Shown here piece after piece: positions 25,672 to 36,346 of a stretch of 64,000 nucleotides of DNA. A program made the translations under genes and the position numbers. Source of the stretch: Congeria kusceri. Lineage: Eukaryota > Mollusca > Bivalvia > Myida > Dreissenidae. The stretch covers positions 1 through 64,000 of the forward strand of contig JAPFQT010000034.1 of NCBI GenBank assembly GCA_027627225.1. Reading direction: 5' to 3'. Under the pieces are notes generated by a model. The model was not told where the DNA came from, did no database searches, and worked only from the letters and a program-made list of their open reading frames with translations. Each line of letters opens with the position of its first letter. The first letter of the stretch is position 1.

Positions 25672-25743
25672 AGCCAGTCCGGGACTCGAACCCGGGACCT
25701 CTCGCTTACATGGCGAGTGCTCTCCCGACTGAGCTAACCTGGC
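25672..25743 (-). tRNA. tRNA-like sequence, anticodon TGT (Thr-like), possibly a SINE head or pseudogene
   Basis: The minus strand folds as a cloverleaf. The D-stem GCTC/GAGC, anticodon stem CTCGC/GCGAG and T-stem CCGGG/CCCGG (loop TTCGAGT) are all perfect. The A-box TAGCTCAGTCGG and B-box GGTTCGAGTCC are intact. Against a working gene, the anticodon loop CATGTAA has A where U33 is expected. The acceptor is one base short on the 3' side and has a mismatch. No CCA or strong T-run terminator is seen. It could be a recent tRNA-derived SINE head. Confidence 0.5.
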
Positions 25744-27674
25744 AGGTACACAATCTCTCCCTATAGTGACATATGGCATACAAGGACAATGGCAACCTGA
25801 ATTATGGGACACAGCCTCAACAATAATGTAATGATTAATGGGAAATACATAATTTGATAAGTATTTAACTACAGTGGACTCCAGATAACCTGAACTTGTA
25901 TCGAATTTCTCGTTTTAGTGAATAATATTGTATTGCTATATATTCGTATATATTTATGTTGTTTCGCTTTAATAAATGAGGGTTGAATTTTGGTCGAATT
26001 TTTTGATGGCTTAGAGTGTTGGTCCCAGTTCTGGTTGTCACGCAAGTTATATTTGCTTGGCTCAAACACACCTAGGGTTGCTTCAAGACGTTTAATTTAA
26101 TTGATTAGATGCGCTTGATTACTGTAAAAAAAATTTACTATTGAGATGCGGCAATAATTGATTTTACAGGTATCACAAACTTAAAATAAATAATGTGCAT
26201 AAAATGTCATCCTCCTCCTCCTCATCATCATCATCATCATCACATCGTCTCCCCTTCAACACACACACCATTATTATAACCCATTTTAATGTAAGAACTC
26301 CATAATGTGGCTATTACTCTAACCAACGAACATCAGTCATACACGCAAAAATTCTTTCACATGTGTACACTTTAAATTAAAGTAATTCTAACACCCTACA
26401 ATGCATACCAAAACTATATCCTTCCTTTGACCTCTTCACCTAGGATTCCTAAGTAGGACGCATGTGACGCATAGATCTAGTAAACTTGCTTATTTAAGAT
26501 TAAGAATGCATGTCCAGAATATACCGTAGTCCAGACAAAATCTGACATACACATTCAAAAAGACATACCTCAAGCAACCAATGTGAAAACTCATTAATGA
26601 AGGGGATATCACTTTTGAAGTTTAAGTTTAGTAGTCTACGTGAGTTCTATCCATTGAATAAGAAGATCCAAGTAATATGCACTAATATTTTACAATCACA
26701 TTCAACTTAACTAAATGTACTAAAATGTTATGCTTATTGGATACAAGTACATAAAAATAAAGATCACTTCATGAATTTTTGCAAAACTGTTACCCAAAGA
26801 TAAATGACAAGACGTAAATTGATCAGTAAGAAATTCAGAAAACTATGACGTATCAGTATACACAGTTTAAGCACATGACTTCCACCGAATTCTAAAAAAA
26901 ATTCTTTACAAACTCTGCCTAATCATAAACAGGGTATCATGGTTATTTTAAATGGTGCAATTAATGTGTTCTAGCTTTTGTGAACTACAAGATGTCATTA
27001 ATGGCAATATGTAATTATGTTCTATTCTGCTTCATTAGGTTACAATCAGAATGACTCCTAAAGGATTTTGAACCAAATTTTAGCTGACCATATGATCATT
27101 TGATGGTGCGTTAGACTCACTTTAAAAGTACCATCTTGTCTTTATGCAAAACTGTGCAACTATTAGTATTGATTGTTCATATCTATAAATGTGATTTTGA
27201 ATGAGTTCTTATTTAGCAAGAGGTACTAGCTCATACTTCAGTGTAACTGCATTAAGTTCCATCTAGAACCACTATCAAACTGACATGAATGTAAGAATTT
27301 AAAATGGACATACGGGTACACAATCTGCGCAAGTTCAGTCAAGATCTGCAGAGAAATGGTCTACAAGGCACATATTAGAAAACGGCGACTTTGACTCACA
27401 CAAAAATCATTAATTGGTGTATTAGTCTTATTTGACGTATTGCATTTATCTTTAACATATGGTATTTGGTAAAACTGGCAGAAAAAGTCAACATTTTATA
27501 TTATGCATACAAGAAAATGTTTAACAGTCAATGGTCAACGCAGGAGAGGTTCCCTATACATATAGCTTACCATTATTTTTGTAAGGTATGCTTAATTGTT
27601 AATAGAAACACACTTTAAGTCAACATTCTGTCAACCATATAGTATGTTACAGACATTTCTGAACAATTCTTACC
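25744..27674. other. Unannotated stretch with a TCC/TCA microsatellite
   Basis: A 'cctcctcctcctcatcatca' microsatellite lies at about 26210-26242. Otherwise AT-rich with no convincing ORF, tRNA or named repeat. Confidence 0.5.
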
Positions 27675-27815
27675 TCATCTTGGATCAACAACCAGTAGGA
27701 CTTGAAATTCAGTGTATCCAGTCAGCACCCTGCCGGTCTGTCAGTGACTCCAAGTGAGCTGATATGGTATGCACAAGGACCCCATGCACTGCATTCCTAC
27801 TTTGTTGCTGTGTAG
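27675..27815 (-). other. Exon-like segment, unidentified
   Basis: The minus strand has an acceptor-like 'taatatttag' at the start and a good donor (GATGAG then gtaaga) at the end. One frame reads SRNAVHGVLVHTISAHLESL up to an in-frame stop about 20 codons before the donor. The peptide looks protein-like but I do not recognise it. Joining it to the candidate exon at 28013-28100 needs a frameshift or an unusual acceptor, so it may be a decayed or untranslated exon. Confidence 0.25.
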
Positions 27816-28012
27816 CTAAATATTAAAGTAACAAGCATTCTTCAACAACAAATAAAACGCATGCGAGCTATTTAATATCAAACAGTGTGTAAATACATGT
27901 AAACAGTTTACAAATGGGAAAGTGCAGATAGCCTAATGCAAAATCTAACAGTCTTCCACGTTTTTAACAACATTAAGAGAAAAATGTGAAATTATTAAAA
28001 TGTGGCACCTAC

Positions 28013-28100
28013 CTAGTGTATTTAACACATTCTGAGTGAGACACCCATACCAGGACACTCCTTACTGCCTCGTGGCTGTGCAGGCCTGCAGGTTCCATAC
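28013..28100 (-). other. Exon-like segment, unidentified
   Basis: The minus strand is bounded by acceptor 'ctacaaatag' and donor CTAG|gtaggt. Across 88 nt only one frame is open, giving 28 codons that include LHSHEAVRSVLVWVSHSECV. Codon use and the splice-like borders make it look coding. No family is recognised. It could belong to the same minus-strand transcription unit as 28599-28714 and 27675-27815. Confidence 0.3.
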
Positions 28101-28598
28101 CTATTTGTAGAATAAATGTGAGTAGTTATACAAACAACCATAAGAAACCAAATTTTAACAACACACTACCTTATAACGTTATATTGCCAGGCAAATTATG
28201 CAGTTACTCAGTCATGGTGAGGAAATGGTTGTGGTATCCAGCTATAGCTTGGGAACTCAATTCATTAGGTCAGTATTCTGACACGTAATCTTTCTTAAAA
28301 AGCACTGGTTCTACTTAAGAATGCAACTTGAATGGTTCTTAGTAAGCCACAGCTATCAATACAACCAAGTCACAAAATAAATACCTTCAAGCGCACGATT
28401 TGAAACAACATTGACATCTCAGAATTGTTTTACAATGAAGACTCCTGATGAGATCTTTTTTTCACCTTGTGACATCAAGAAAATTATTAAATGTTCAATT
28501 TAATAGAACGGTTTCAAACAGAAATATTTTTAACATACAATACCATAATCAACAAGTCTTCACAGTGTTGTTCTGTCATCAATATTTCACCAGCGCTG

Positions 28599-28714
28599 GG
28601 AGCTGGATGTGCAGAAGCTGCATGAAGCACTTTCTAACATGCAGTCTCAAACCCTCGACCACATGTGCACTGCTGTCACATTCAGTCTGTGCATCCACAT
28701 TGTCCAGGCCTCTC
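28599..28714 (-). other. Exon-like segment, strand uncertain
   Basis: Both strands are open across this segment. The minus strand reads HVVEGLRLHVRKCFMQLLHI with a possible donor gtgaaa. The plus strand reads WELDVQKLHEALSNMQSQTL after a good acceptor 'aatatttcaccag' at about 28593. I cannot decide the strand. The GC content is higher than in the surroundings. Confidence 0.25.
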
Positions 28715-28849
28715 CATCTAATTATAGACATTACACATATGCCAAAAACCTAAGCATAATCCAATTTCACTATTCAGTATTAAATGAATTCTCGGTAATG
28801 TCGTGGATCTTTCAGACAGAAAACAAGAACTGGTTCTACCCAGGTAAAA

Positions 28850-29636
28850 AACTCAAGAATGTTTCAATAAGCCCCATACTGGTCACGCTATTATCACCAG
28901 ATCCTTTGAGATGATGGCCTGTGTCAGGAACAATCCTCCACACACATAGGAGTTTAAACAAGGCATAAATATTCCTGGTCATTCTAGTTCAAATTCTTAT
29001 AACCTTAATTCATATTCAGAGACTTTTAAGACATTTTCAAAGACCAGTCTCTATGACTCTTATAAGAACAAAAGCTTTTTTTAAGTTCTTATTATTTCAA
29101 AACGCTGATTTAAAGGCTACAGACCACTTTCTAAAAAATTTATAAACATGAAGTTTCTATGGAAACCTTTTAGAAAGGGGTAGACTGTTAGAATAATGCC
29201 AAGTGGAACCGGTTTTAGATTGTGGCGATTGCCTGACGCTTTAGTACCGAAAGTCGAAATCAGGTATCTCTTTTGACACAGCTTGTTGGAATATCCAAAA
29301 TATTAATATTGGCAAGCAAATAGAACATCTTATTAATTTCTCGCTATAAGTAGATTGGATGAAGTTGTATGTTCACTAAATACTAACAATTAACTCATTC
29401 AACAATTTATATGAATAGATAAACTAATAGACATGACTAAAACCAAAACAAACAATAAAATACTATAAAATCATTGAATTTCACAGGTGTCTAAATTTCA
29501 TGCATTTTTGAAGAATGGTTAATTCTTAAACTCACACACTTTTTTGTACATTCTTTTAATATTCCTGCAAAACGAAAATTATATTATTTTCATTTTTTTT
29601 TAAATTTTTGACTTAAGAAATAATTATCGATTTATA
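28850..29636. other. Unannotated AT-rich stretch
   Basis: No ORF, tRNA or named repeat recognised. Confidence 0.5.
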
Positions 29637-29828
29637 GTTGTTTATCGGCCAATATTCAACGATTTGGAGTTCTGATACAAAGGAATTAAACCACAGGGGC
29701 ATTATCCGGGTTGTTTAATAGCCACGCATGAGAACGACAAAGAGTTGTTTATCGATAAACAATGACAGATAGAGTCGATAAACAATGACAATGCGAAAAT
29801 TACTTCGATTCTAATATAATTTGACATA

Positions 29829-32236
29829 CAGTTGAACCTTGTTATCTCAAACTCGTTTAAGTCGAATTTCCGGTTAAGTTGCAGTAGAGACAAATTTCCG
29901 ATTGCCCATCTTCTTATTTCATATTAAATATTGTTGTTTATCTCGAAGTTTTTAACTCGAAATATCGGATAAGTCGAAGTGAATTTTCATTCCCTAGCTG
30001 TAATTTCACATGTATTATTGCGTGTTAATCTCGAAGAGTCATCACGTTCTGCAGCTTAAACCCGATAATAGCCTAATGACAGATCCCTGTCAAGGTTTGT
30101 CATACATTGCATACATGTTAGCCCGTGTTCTCTAAAAAAAAGTCTTTAATATGGGTTGCATGCGCTTTAATTTAACTATTTGTTAATTGATGGCGACATC
30201 ACTGGAAGCATTGGCGGAACAGTCAGAAGATTTCTCGAGCAGATGCTAGGTAGCGAAGATATAATCAACAGATTTGACGACATTTACCGCTGTATTAAAA
30301 CAAGAGGGCCCTGAGGACCCTAGGACGCTCACCTGAGACCTTGTAACCCTACTGGAATTAGCATCCCCGAGGCGTGGCTTATTTTTATCCCAGGGGCAAA
30401 TATGAACAATCTTGAACAAACCTCTGGGCCTTGCGGTTTCAGGTAAAGATTGTTTAAAGTAACTTTGCTACTATATAAAGCATGTGATCCCTCGGGGTGC
30501 CACCAGATTTGACTCCAGGGGCAGAATTTGAACAATCTTTGGAGAGGACCACTATGCAATGTTACGTACCAAATATAGGAAAGCTGTGGGCCTTGCCATT
30601 TCAGAGGAGATTTTTAGTCATTTTGCTATTTAAGTCTATATAAAACATGTGACCCACGGAACGTGACTAGACTTGACCCCAGGGGCATAATTTGAACAAT
30701 ATTTGTAGAGGACCACTATAGGGATCTTACATATTAAATATGAAACCTCTAGGCCTTGCGGTTTCAGAGAAGATTTTAAAAGACATTTTGTTATTTAAGA
30801 AAAAAAAAGTGACCCCCGGGGCGTGACCAGTTTTGACCCCAGGGGCATAATTCGAACATACTTTGTGGAAGACTACTATAATATGATGTTACATACCAAA
30901 TAAGAAACCTCTGGGCTTTGCGGTTTCTGAGGAGAAGATTTTAAAAGTCATTTTGCTATTAAAGTCTATATAAATAATGTGACCCCCGGGGCGTGGCCAG
31001 TTTTGACCCCAGGGGCATCATTTGAACAATATTTGTAGAAGACCACAATAGGATGTTACATACCAAATATGAAACTGCTGGGCCTTGCAGTTTCAGAGAT
31101 TTTTTGCTATTTAAGTTTATATAAACCATGTGAACCCCGGGGCTTCGCCAGTTTTAACCCAAGGGGCATAGTTTGAACAATGTTTGTGGAGGACCACTTG
31201 AGGATGTTGCATACAAAATATGAAACCTCTGGGCCTTGTGGTTTCAGAGGAGATTTTTAAAGTCATTTTGCTATATATTCAATATAAACCATGTGACCAT
31301 TGCGGCGTGGCCCGTTTTGAACCCAGGGGCATCATTTGAACAATCTTTGTAGAGGACCACTATACAATGTTACATACCAAATATGATACCTCTGGGCCTT
31401 GCGGTTTCAGAGGAGAAGATTTTTAATGTCATTTTGCTATTCAAGTCTTTATAAACCATGTGACCCCTAGGGTGTGGCCAGTTTTGACACCAAGGGCATC
31501 ATTTGAACAATCTTTGTAGAGGATCATTATAGGATGTTACATACAAAATATGAAACCTCTGGGCCCTGCGGTTTCAGAGAAGATATTTTAAGTTTACAGT
31601 TTTTAAATCTATTTTTAGATCCGGTGACCTACATTTGCAGCGGACCGTAAATTGGAACAACTTTGAAAGAGGGTCACCTAATTATCATTCCTGTGAAGAT
31701 TGGTGCAAATCTGCAAAGTAGTTTAGGAGGAGATGTTGTTTGATTGAAAAGTTGATGACGCACGCACGCATACACGCATGACGGACAACGGGCGATCACA
31801 AAAGCTCACCATGAGCACTTTGTGCTCAGGTGAGATAAAAAAACTTTGTTTAACACCCTCTCCAAACAGAAAGACATAACTTTGTAAATAAAAAGTGACT
31901 TCCTCGTTATGTGTACTATGTTATTTGTGCTATGATTCATATGGTTGTTTGTCATGCTGTGATGTGTATGTTTAACTTGTTATGTTTTGTGCTGAAATGT
32001 AAATTGCATTTGTTACATTTATAAATGTAATAATCAAATAAAATACTGAAATAGTACCGGTAATTTTATAATAATATCATCTTTATAATAATGACAGCCA
32101 AAACGTAAGCATCGACAAACAGTTAAATGTAACCCAATGCTACTTTCACAACGTTCGAGTTCAGATAAGTCGAACTACCGATATCTCAAAGTCCCTATTG
32201 CATTCCCGTCAACTTCGAGATAACGAGGTACAGCTG
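29829..32236. mobile_element. pogo/Tigger-like DNA transposon, non-autonomous, with TA target duplication
   Basis: The left end CAGTTGAACCTTGTTATCTC matches the reverse complement of the right end, CAGCTGTACCTCGTTATCTC. TA lies on both sides at 29827-29828 and 32237-32238, and the host M sequence is continuous after removing one TA. CAG-type ends and a TA duplication are typical of pogo/Tc1-mariner elements. Subterminal 'ataagtcgaa' repeats occur at both ends. Nearly two thirds of the element, 30299-31841, is a further nested element. No intact transposase is seen. Confidence 0.8.
30299..31841 (+). mobile_element. Core-repeat element A (pearl/HINE-like)
   Basis: The 5' end AACAAGAGGGCC is followed by a GGGCC-type hairpin and GCTCACCTGAG. 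The 3' end is a long hairpin, AGCTCACC..GGTGAG around TGAGCAC/GTGCTCA, then an A-rich tail. The 5' CTCACCTGAG pairs with CTCAGGTGAG at the 3' end. The core holds about eight units of about 165 bp with the phrases 'gaccccaggggcat', 'ttgaacaatctttgtagagg' and 'gggccttgcggtttcag'. Known relatives by structure are bivalve pearl repeats and Helentron-associated elements; membership is inference. Confidence 0.75.
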
Positions 32237-32304
32237 TATGTTTTTGCAATTGCAATTGGAACTACTTTTTACCCTGCTTTGCTCAGAATTGGGAATTCTT
32301 TTTG

Positions 32305-32584
32305 CATCGTTTATTGGGTAGTTTAACAATGATAATTTTGTCCTTTGCCCATAGAAAAAATTAGCGAGCATCATGTTAGAATACACTTTCTAACATAGCA
32401 ACATTTAGTTTTATTTCACTTTATCAAAGGCCACCTTGTTTTAGCATAGTTTATTGGGTAGTTCAACAAAGATAATTGTGTCCTTTGCCCATAGAAAAAA
32501 TTAGCAGGTATCATGTTAGAATACACTTTCTAACATAACAACATTTAGTTTTATTTCACTTTATCAAAGGCCGCCTTGTTATAT
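32305..32584. repeat. 140-bp direct duplication
   Basis: The phrase 'tttattgggtagtt' through 'ctttatcaaaggcc' is repeated at an offset of 140 bp (32305-32444 and 32445-32584). It duplicates the right end of element M plus about 70 bp of flank. Confidence 0.8.
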
Positions 32585-32689
32585 ACTCAACTGCAAGAAA
32601 CATAACCCAACATTTGTAAAATAAACTAGATGCTTGTTGGAAAAATGTCGAGCCCATTGTCAATAAAGCAACTTGTACTGTAGTTATTT

Positions 32690-33050
32690 AACATCTCATT
32701 TTCTAACAAGCAGATCTCCTTTGACCTTTAAGCATGACCTTGACGCTTGGGAAACAGGTCTTGCATGCAACATGCCATCTTCACATGGTGACCATTTGTG
32801 GCAACTTATTTTAAAATTACCTGATGCATGATAAAGTTACAGTCCGGGCAAACTGTATTACGCCCATGTTTGACCTTTTAGCTAGAGACACAGGACTTGC
32901 GCATGACATGCCGTCTCCACATGGTGAACATTTGTGGCATGTTACTTTAAAATTGCCCGATGAATGAGGAAGTTACAGTCCAGACAAGATCGAACGGACG
33001 GACAACTTAGTCGAGCTGACCGCAGGCGGGCTCAACAAAAAAAACAATAT
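32690..33050. repeat. Two-unit core repeat J
   Basis: Two units of about 165 bp share 'tttgacctttt', 'catggtgaacatttgtggca' and 'gttacagtcc'. It ends 'gaacggacggacaactta', like other core-repeat elements. A single unit is present at about 58670-58705. No terminal hairpin was found. Confidence 0.5.
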
Positions 33051-33639
33051 ATTAACATAGGGTCTTAAAGATCGGATCGCAGTCAGCGAAACTAGACCGC
33101 CGTGAAATAAAATGATTTTACAGCTAACATTTTATTCCACATCTACAAGTACACTACCAATTACGCAAAGTCATATGGTAGTGTTTTGTCTGCATTGTTT
33201 ACCAGTAAATTGCGTATTACAATTCACAGGTTCAAAGATGGTGTATTGGCTGAGTACACTTACTGATGATAACACACACATGTTCTGTATTCACAACATT
33301 TGCAAAGTGGTCTAGAAAATAATGATGGCAGCTTTTTTATGTATCCTTAGGAATAAAAGATAGTGAATTTACATTAAGTTCGCACTAAATCTATGATAAT
33401 ATAATGACCGACACAAGGCTATAAGAAAATACTTAATTCTGCGACATGTTGTGTCAAACTTGCATGTGCAATAAAAAAATATTGTGTTTCATTTAATTAG
33501 AAATATTTTACAAATTTGAATCGAGAGTTACCTTTTGTTTCATACTTTACAGGCTAACTCATTTTTAGTATATGCTACTTTAACTGCACGTAATTAGTTA
33601 ACTTTAAACATATGTATTTTAGCTCGATTGCATCGAAAG
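33051..33639. other. Unannotated stretch
   Basis: A 67-codon ORF at 33112-33315 has no recognisable domain. Nothing else is supported. Confidence 0.5.
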
Positions 33640-33797
33640 CCTTAGGCTTATTGATACACTCTCAAGTCTGTTTCCTGGGTAGAACCAGTACTTGGTGTCT
33701 GTGGGGGATATCTTGAGTACGTTCCAAGAGTGGGGATTGAACCCGGGACATCCTGGTCACGAGGCCGACACCATATCCACTACGCCACCCCGACCTC
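33640..33797 (-). mobile_element. tRNA-headed SINE
   Basis: The minus strand starts at 33797 with a tRNA-like head whose A-box region is GGTGGCGTAGTGGATA and B-box region is GGGTTCAATCCCC. The body then includes 'caccaagtactggttctacc' and 'caggaaacag', and a tail with the hairpin 'agcctaaggct'. The tail phrase is the unit of the array at 24284-24800. The tail also resembles the unit of the array at 63317-63866, which is followed by a copy of this head. Confidence 0.7.
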
Positions 33798-33934
33798 AAT
33801 GTAATGCATGTAATTAAAGGGACTTGTTCATAGATTTTCGCATTTTTTGAAGTATACAATTAAATGTCTTAACTTGACAGATTTAAGCATTGGAATAGAA
33901 CAGCTAAAGTATAATAACAAGAAAAGTATTTATA

Positions 33935-34652
33935 AACAAGATTCTGTGTTTGATAAACACACATGCCCCCGGTTGGTGTGGATTGGGAATGGTCATAAGT
34001 AAAAACAGTGTAAATATCCAAGTGTTGTAGTAAGCGGTGTTGGTGCTAGACGAAACGGTAAAATCTAGTTAACCAAGAACTGGCACTTTTGAATTATTAT
34101 AAGTCCAAATTAGTTCAAGGTCAAGGTCAAAGTAAACTTGGTTGATGTGGGTGGATTGGGGATGGTCATAAGCAACAACTGTGAAAGTATCCAAGTGTTG
34201 TAGCAAGCGGTGTTGGTGCTAGACGAAATGGTAAAATCTAGTTAACCAAGAAACAGCCCATTTGAATTATTCTAAGTGCAAATTAGGTCAAGGTAAAAGT
34301 GAGGCTGGGTGATATGGGTGGATTGGGAACGGTCATAAATAACAACTGTGTAAATATCTAAGTGTTGTAATAAGCGGTGTTGGTGCTAGACGAAACGGAA
34401 AATCTAGTTAACCAAGAAATGGCACTTTTGAATTATTATAAGTCCAAATTAGGTCAAGGTCAAAGTGAGGTTGGGCGATATGGGTGGATAGGGAATGGTC
34501 ATAAGCAACAACTGTGTAAGCATCAAAGTGTTGTAGTAAGCGGCGTTGGTGCTAGACGAAACGGTAAAATCTACTTAACCTTGTCACGGACGGAAGGACA
34601 GACAGGACGATCACTATATGCCTCCTGCATCAAGATGCCGGGGGCATAAAAA
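33935..34652 (+). mobile_element. Core-repeat element F1 (ATGCCCCC / GGGGGCAT ends)
   Basis: It starts 'aacaagattctgtgtttgat' and then ACACATGCCCCCGG. It ends 'agatgccgggggcataaaaa', which is complementary to the start. The core has four units of about 168 bp sharing 'gggaatggtcataag', 'aagtgttgtagtaagcgg' and 'gtgctagacgaaacgg'. Related copies are F2 (49858-50310) and F3 (56808-57330). Confidence 0.7.
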
Positions 34653-34665
34653 GAAAGAAAAGAAA

Positions 34666-35870
34666 AACAAGAGGGCCATAAGGCCCTAGGTCGCTCACCT
34701 AAGGGGCTAAGGAACTACTGTTCTGAACAAGTTTTATGATGATTTGGCTAAAAATGTGGCCTCTAAAGTGTTCACAAGCTGTTTTTGCAAGTTTGCCTGG
34801 TGATCTAGTTTTTGACCCCACACAGGCTGTCAACCAAGTTGCAAAGAAAATATAGGAACAATATAGGAATATTTTCATCTAAAATACAGGACTTTTGGAT
34901 GATTTTTTAGACAAATTATATGAATTTTATGGTAAAAATACTTCATTAAAATGAAAATATGGGATCATATTCTAGCCCGATAAGTCTTCCAGCTTGCGTT
35001 TTAATGAACAAATTATTTGCTAAACATTTTCATGCTCATCAATAGGCAACTGAGACATGTATGTTATGAACTAACAATAATCTGAGTATTTAAGTCTGAT
35101 GCAAGCGCAGCGAGTGAGAAAAAAAATCTATATATAGGTTCCTGATATACCGTTCATGGTCCAATTTCAGGCGCGTGAATGGCCAAATTTCGCAAAAATA
35201 GACAATACAATTCTTAAATATAGGAAAATATAGGATTTCTTTCCAAAATATAGTAATATAGGAATCGGTTGACAGCCTGCCCACATGATCCAGTTACGAA
35301 CGTGTCCCAGATATTATTTGGACAAATGTTCTTAGAATTTTTCATGATTAGGCTATTAATGTGGCACCAAGAGTATTCACAAGCATTTTTTCAATTGGTC
35401 CTGGTGACCTAGTTTTTGACCCAACATGAGCTAGTTTCAAACTCATCTGTGAAATCATTGAAACATATGTTCTGAACAAGTGTCAAGAATATTGTGACTT
35501 CTAGTGTTCACAAGCCTTTTCTTCAATTTGCCCTAGTGAGCTCGTCTGATATATTATTGAAACAAATGTTCTAAGCGTGTTTCAAGACGATTGGGTAAAA
35601 AATGACTTAAAAGTGTTCACAAGCTTTTTATTCAATTTGACCTAGTGATCTAGTTTTTGACTCCACATGACCCAGTTATGAAATCGTGCGAGATATCTTT
35701 GGGACAAATGTTCTAAACAAGTTTCATGAAAATTGGGCAACAATTGTTCTTCTAGAGTGTTCACAAGGTTAATGTTGACAACGAACGACGAACGATTCAT
35801 GACGCACGACCGTCAAAAGGCGATTACAAAAGCTCACCATGAGCATGTTGTGCTCAGGTGAGCTAAAAAA
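34666..35870 (+). mobile_element. Core-repeat element B
   Basis: The 5' end is AACAAGAGGGCCATAAGGCC, a hairpin, followed by CTAGGTCGCTCACCT. The 3' hairpin at 35831-35864 is of the AGCTCACC..GGTGAGCT type with an A tail. The core units of about 150 bp have 'aaatgttct', 'gtgttcacaagc' and 'gacctagtttttgacccc'. The core is interrupted by a MITE at 34823-35279. Confidence 0.75.
34823..35279. mobile_element. 457-bp MITE with 13-bp inverted ends
   Basis: The ends are CAGGCTGTCAACC and GGTTGACAGCCTG, perfect inverted repeats. The host sequence CCCACA is duplicated on both sides (34817-34822 and 35280-35285). The interior is AT-rich with repeated 'atatagga'. The ORF at 35090-35284 is not credible. 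The superfamily is not certain: a 6-bp target duplication is unlike TA elements and close to, but not, the 8 bp of hAT. Confidence 0.75.
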
Positions 35871-35872
35871 TT

Positions 35873-35944
35873 TGTCTCAACGGGGTTTGAACCCGGGACC
35901 TCCGGATAAAAAGGCTATCATTTTAACCACTCGGTCATTTCGAC
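35873..35944 (-). other. tRNA-like (Ser/Leu-like) relic
   Basis: The minus strand reads GTCGAAATGACCGAGTGGTT at the 5' end and GGTCCCGGGTTCAAACCCCG at the T-arm. The A-box and B-box are clear. The long variable arm of a real Ser or Leu tRNA is missing and the anticodon stem is irregular. It is probably a SINE head. It starts three bases after element B ends. Confidence 0.5.
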
Positions 35945-36346
35945 TTTATTACTTATTTACTTTATGTAAGTGTTCCACGTGTTGTCAACAATTTCAAAGA
36001 AATTAACAGAAACACTCGTATTTATTCCATTGTTTAACTAAAACGTTTTTACAGTATATTTCTATGTCCATAGCGTTATTTTGCTCCTTTGTATACACTG
36101 TTCTTTTATTTTTGGAATTGGTGACAAAATGTTGAACAATTTTCAATTCGTCAATCTGTGAACAGGTCCCTTTAATGTAATCATTATCTGAATATTAATA
36201 CCTTGTCAAACAACAATATAGCTGTTATCACATAATGTGTTTTCAATGTTTATGAATAACATCAAAGACAAAGGTGAAATAATCAAAGTTTTATTCACAC
36301 TCAAACTATAAAATGTTTTTATTTTAGATAATAGATAACAAATATT

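Larger units (their letters stand above)
29637..32390 (+). mobile_element. Element M, copy 4, split by a pogo-like insertion
   Basis: The left part, 29637-29828, runs from 'gttgtttatcggccaatatt' to 'aatttgacata'. The right part, 32237-32390, resumes at 'tatgtttttgcaattg' and runs to 'agcgagcatcatgttagaat'. Together they match the intact copies at 7054 and 20169 across the break. Everything between is inserted. Confidence 0.75.
33813..36175. mobile_element. Composite segment bounded by inverted ATTAAAGGGAC ends
   Basis: The left end ATTAAAGGGACTTGTTCATA and right end (reverse complement) ATTAAAGGGACCTGTTCACA match at 18 of 20 positions. A similar pair bounds 57814-58098 at 0.3 kb. This one holds element F1, element B and a tRNA-like head. 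It looks like a small inverted-repeat element that later received larger insertions. Confidence 0.55.

Noticed and set aside
35873..35944. Functional tRNA-Ser or tRNA-Leu gene
   Set aside because: The variable arm is missing and the anticodon stem is irregular; it is kept only as a tRNA-like relic.
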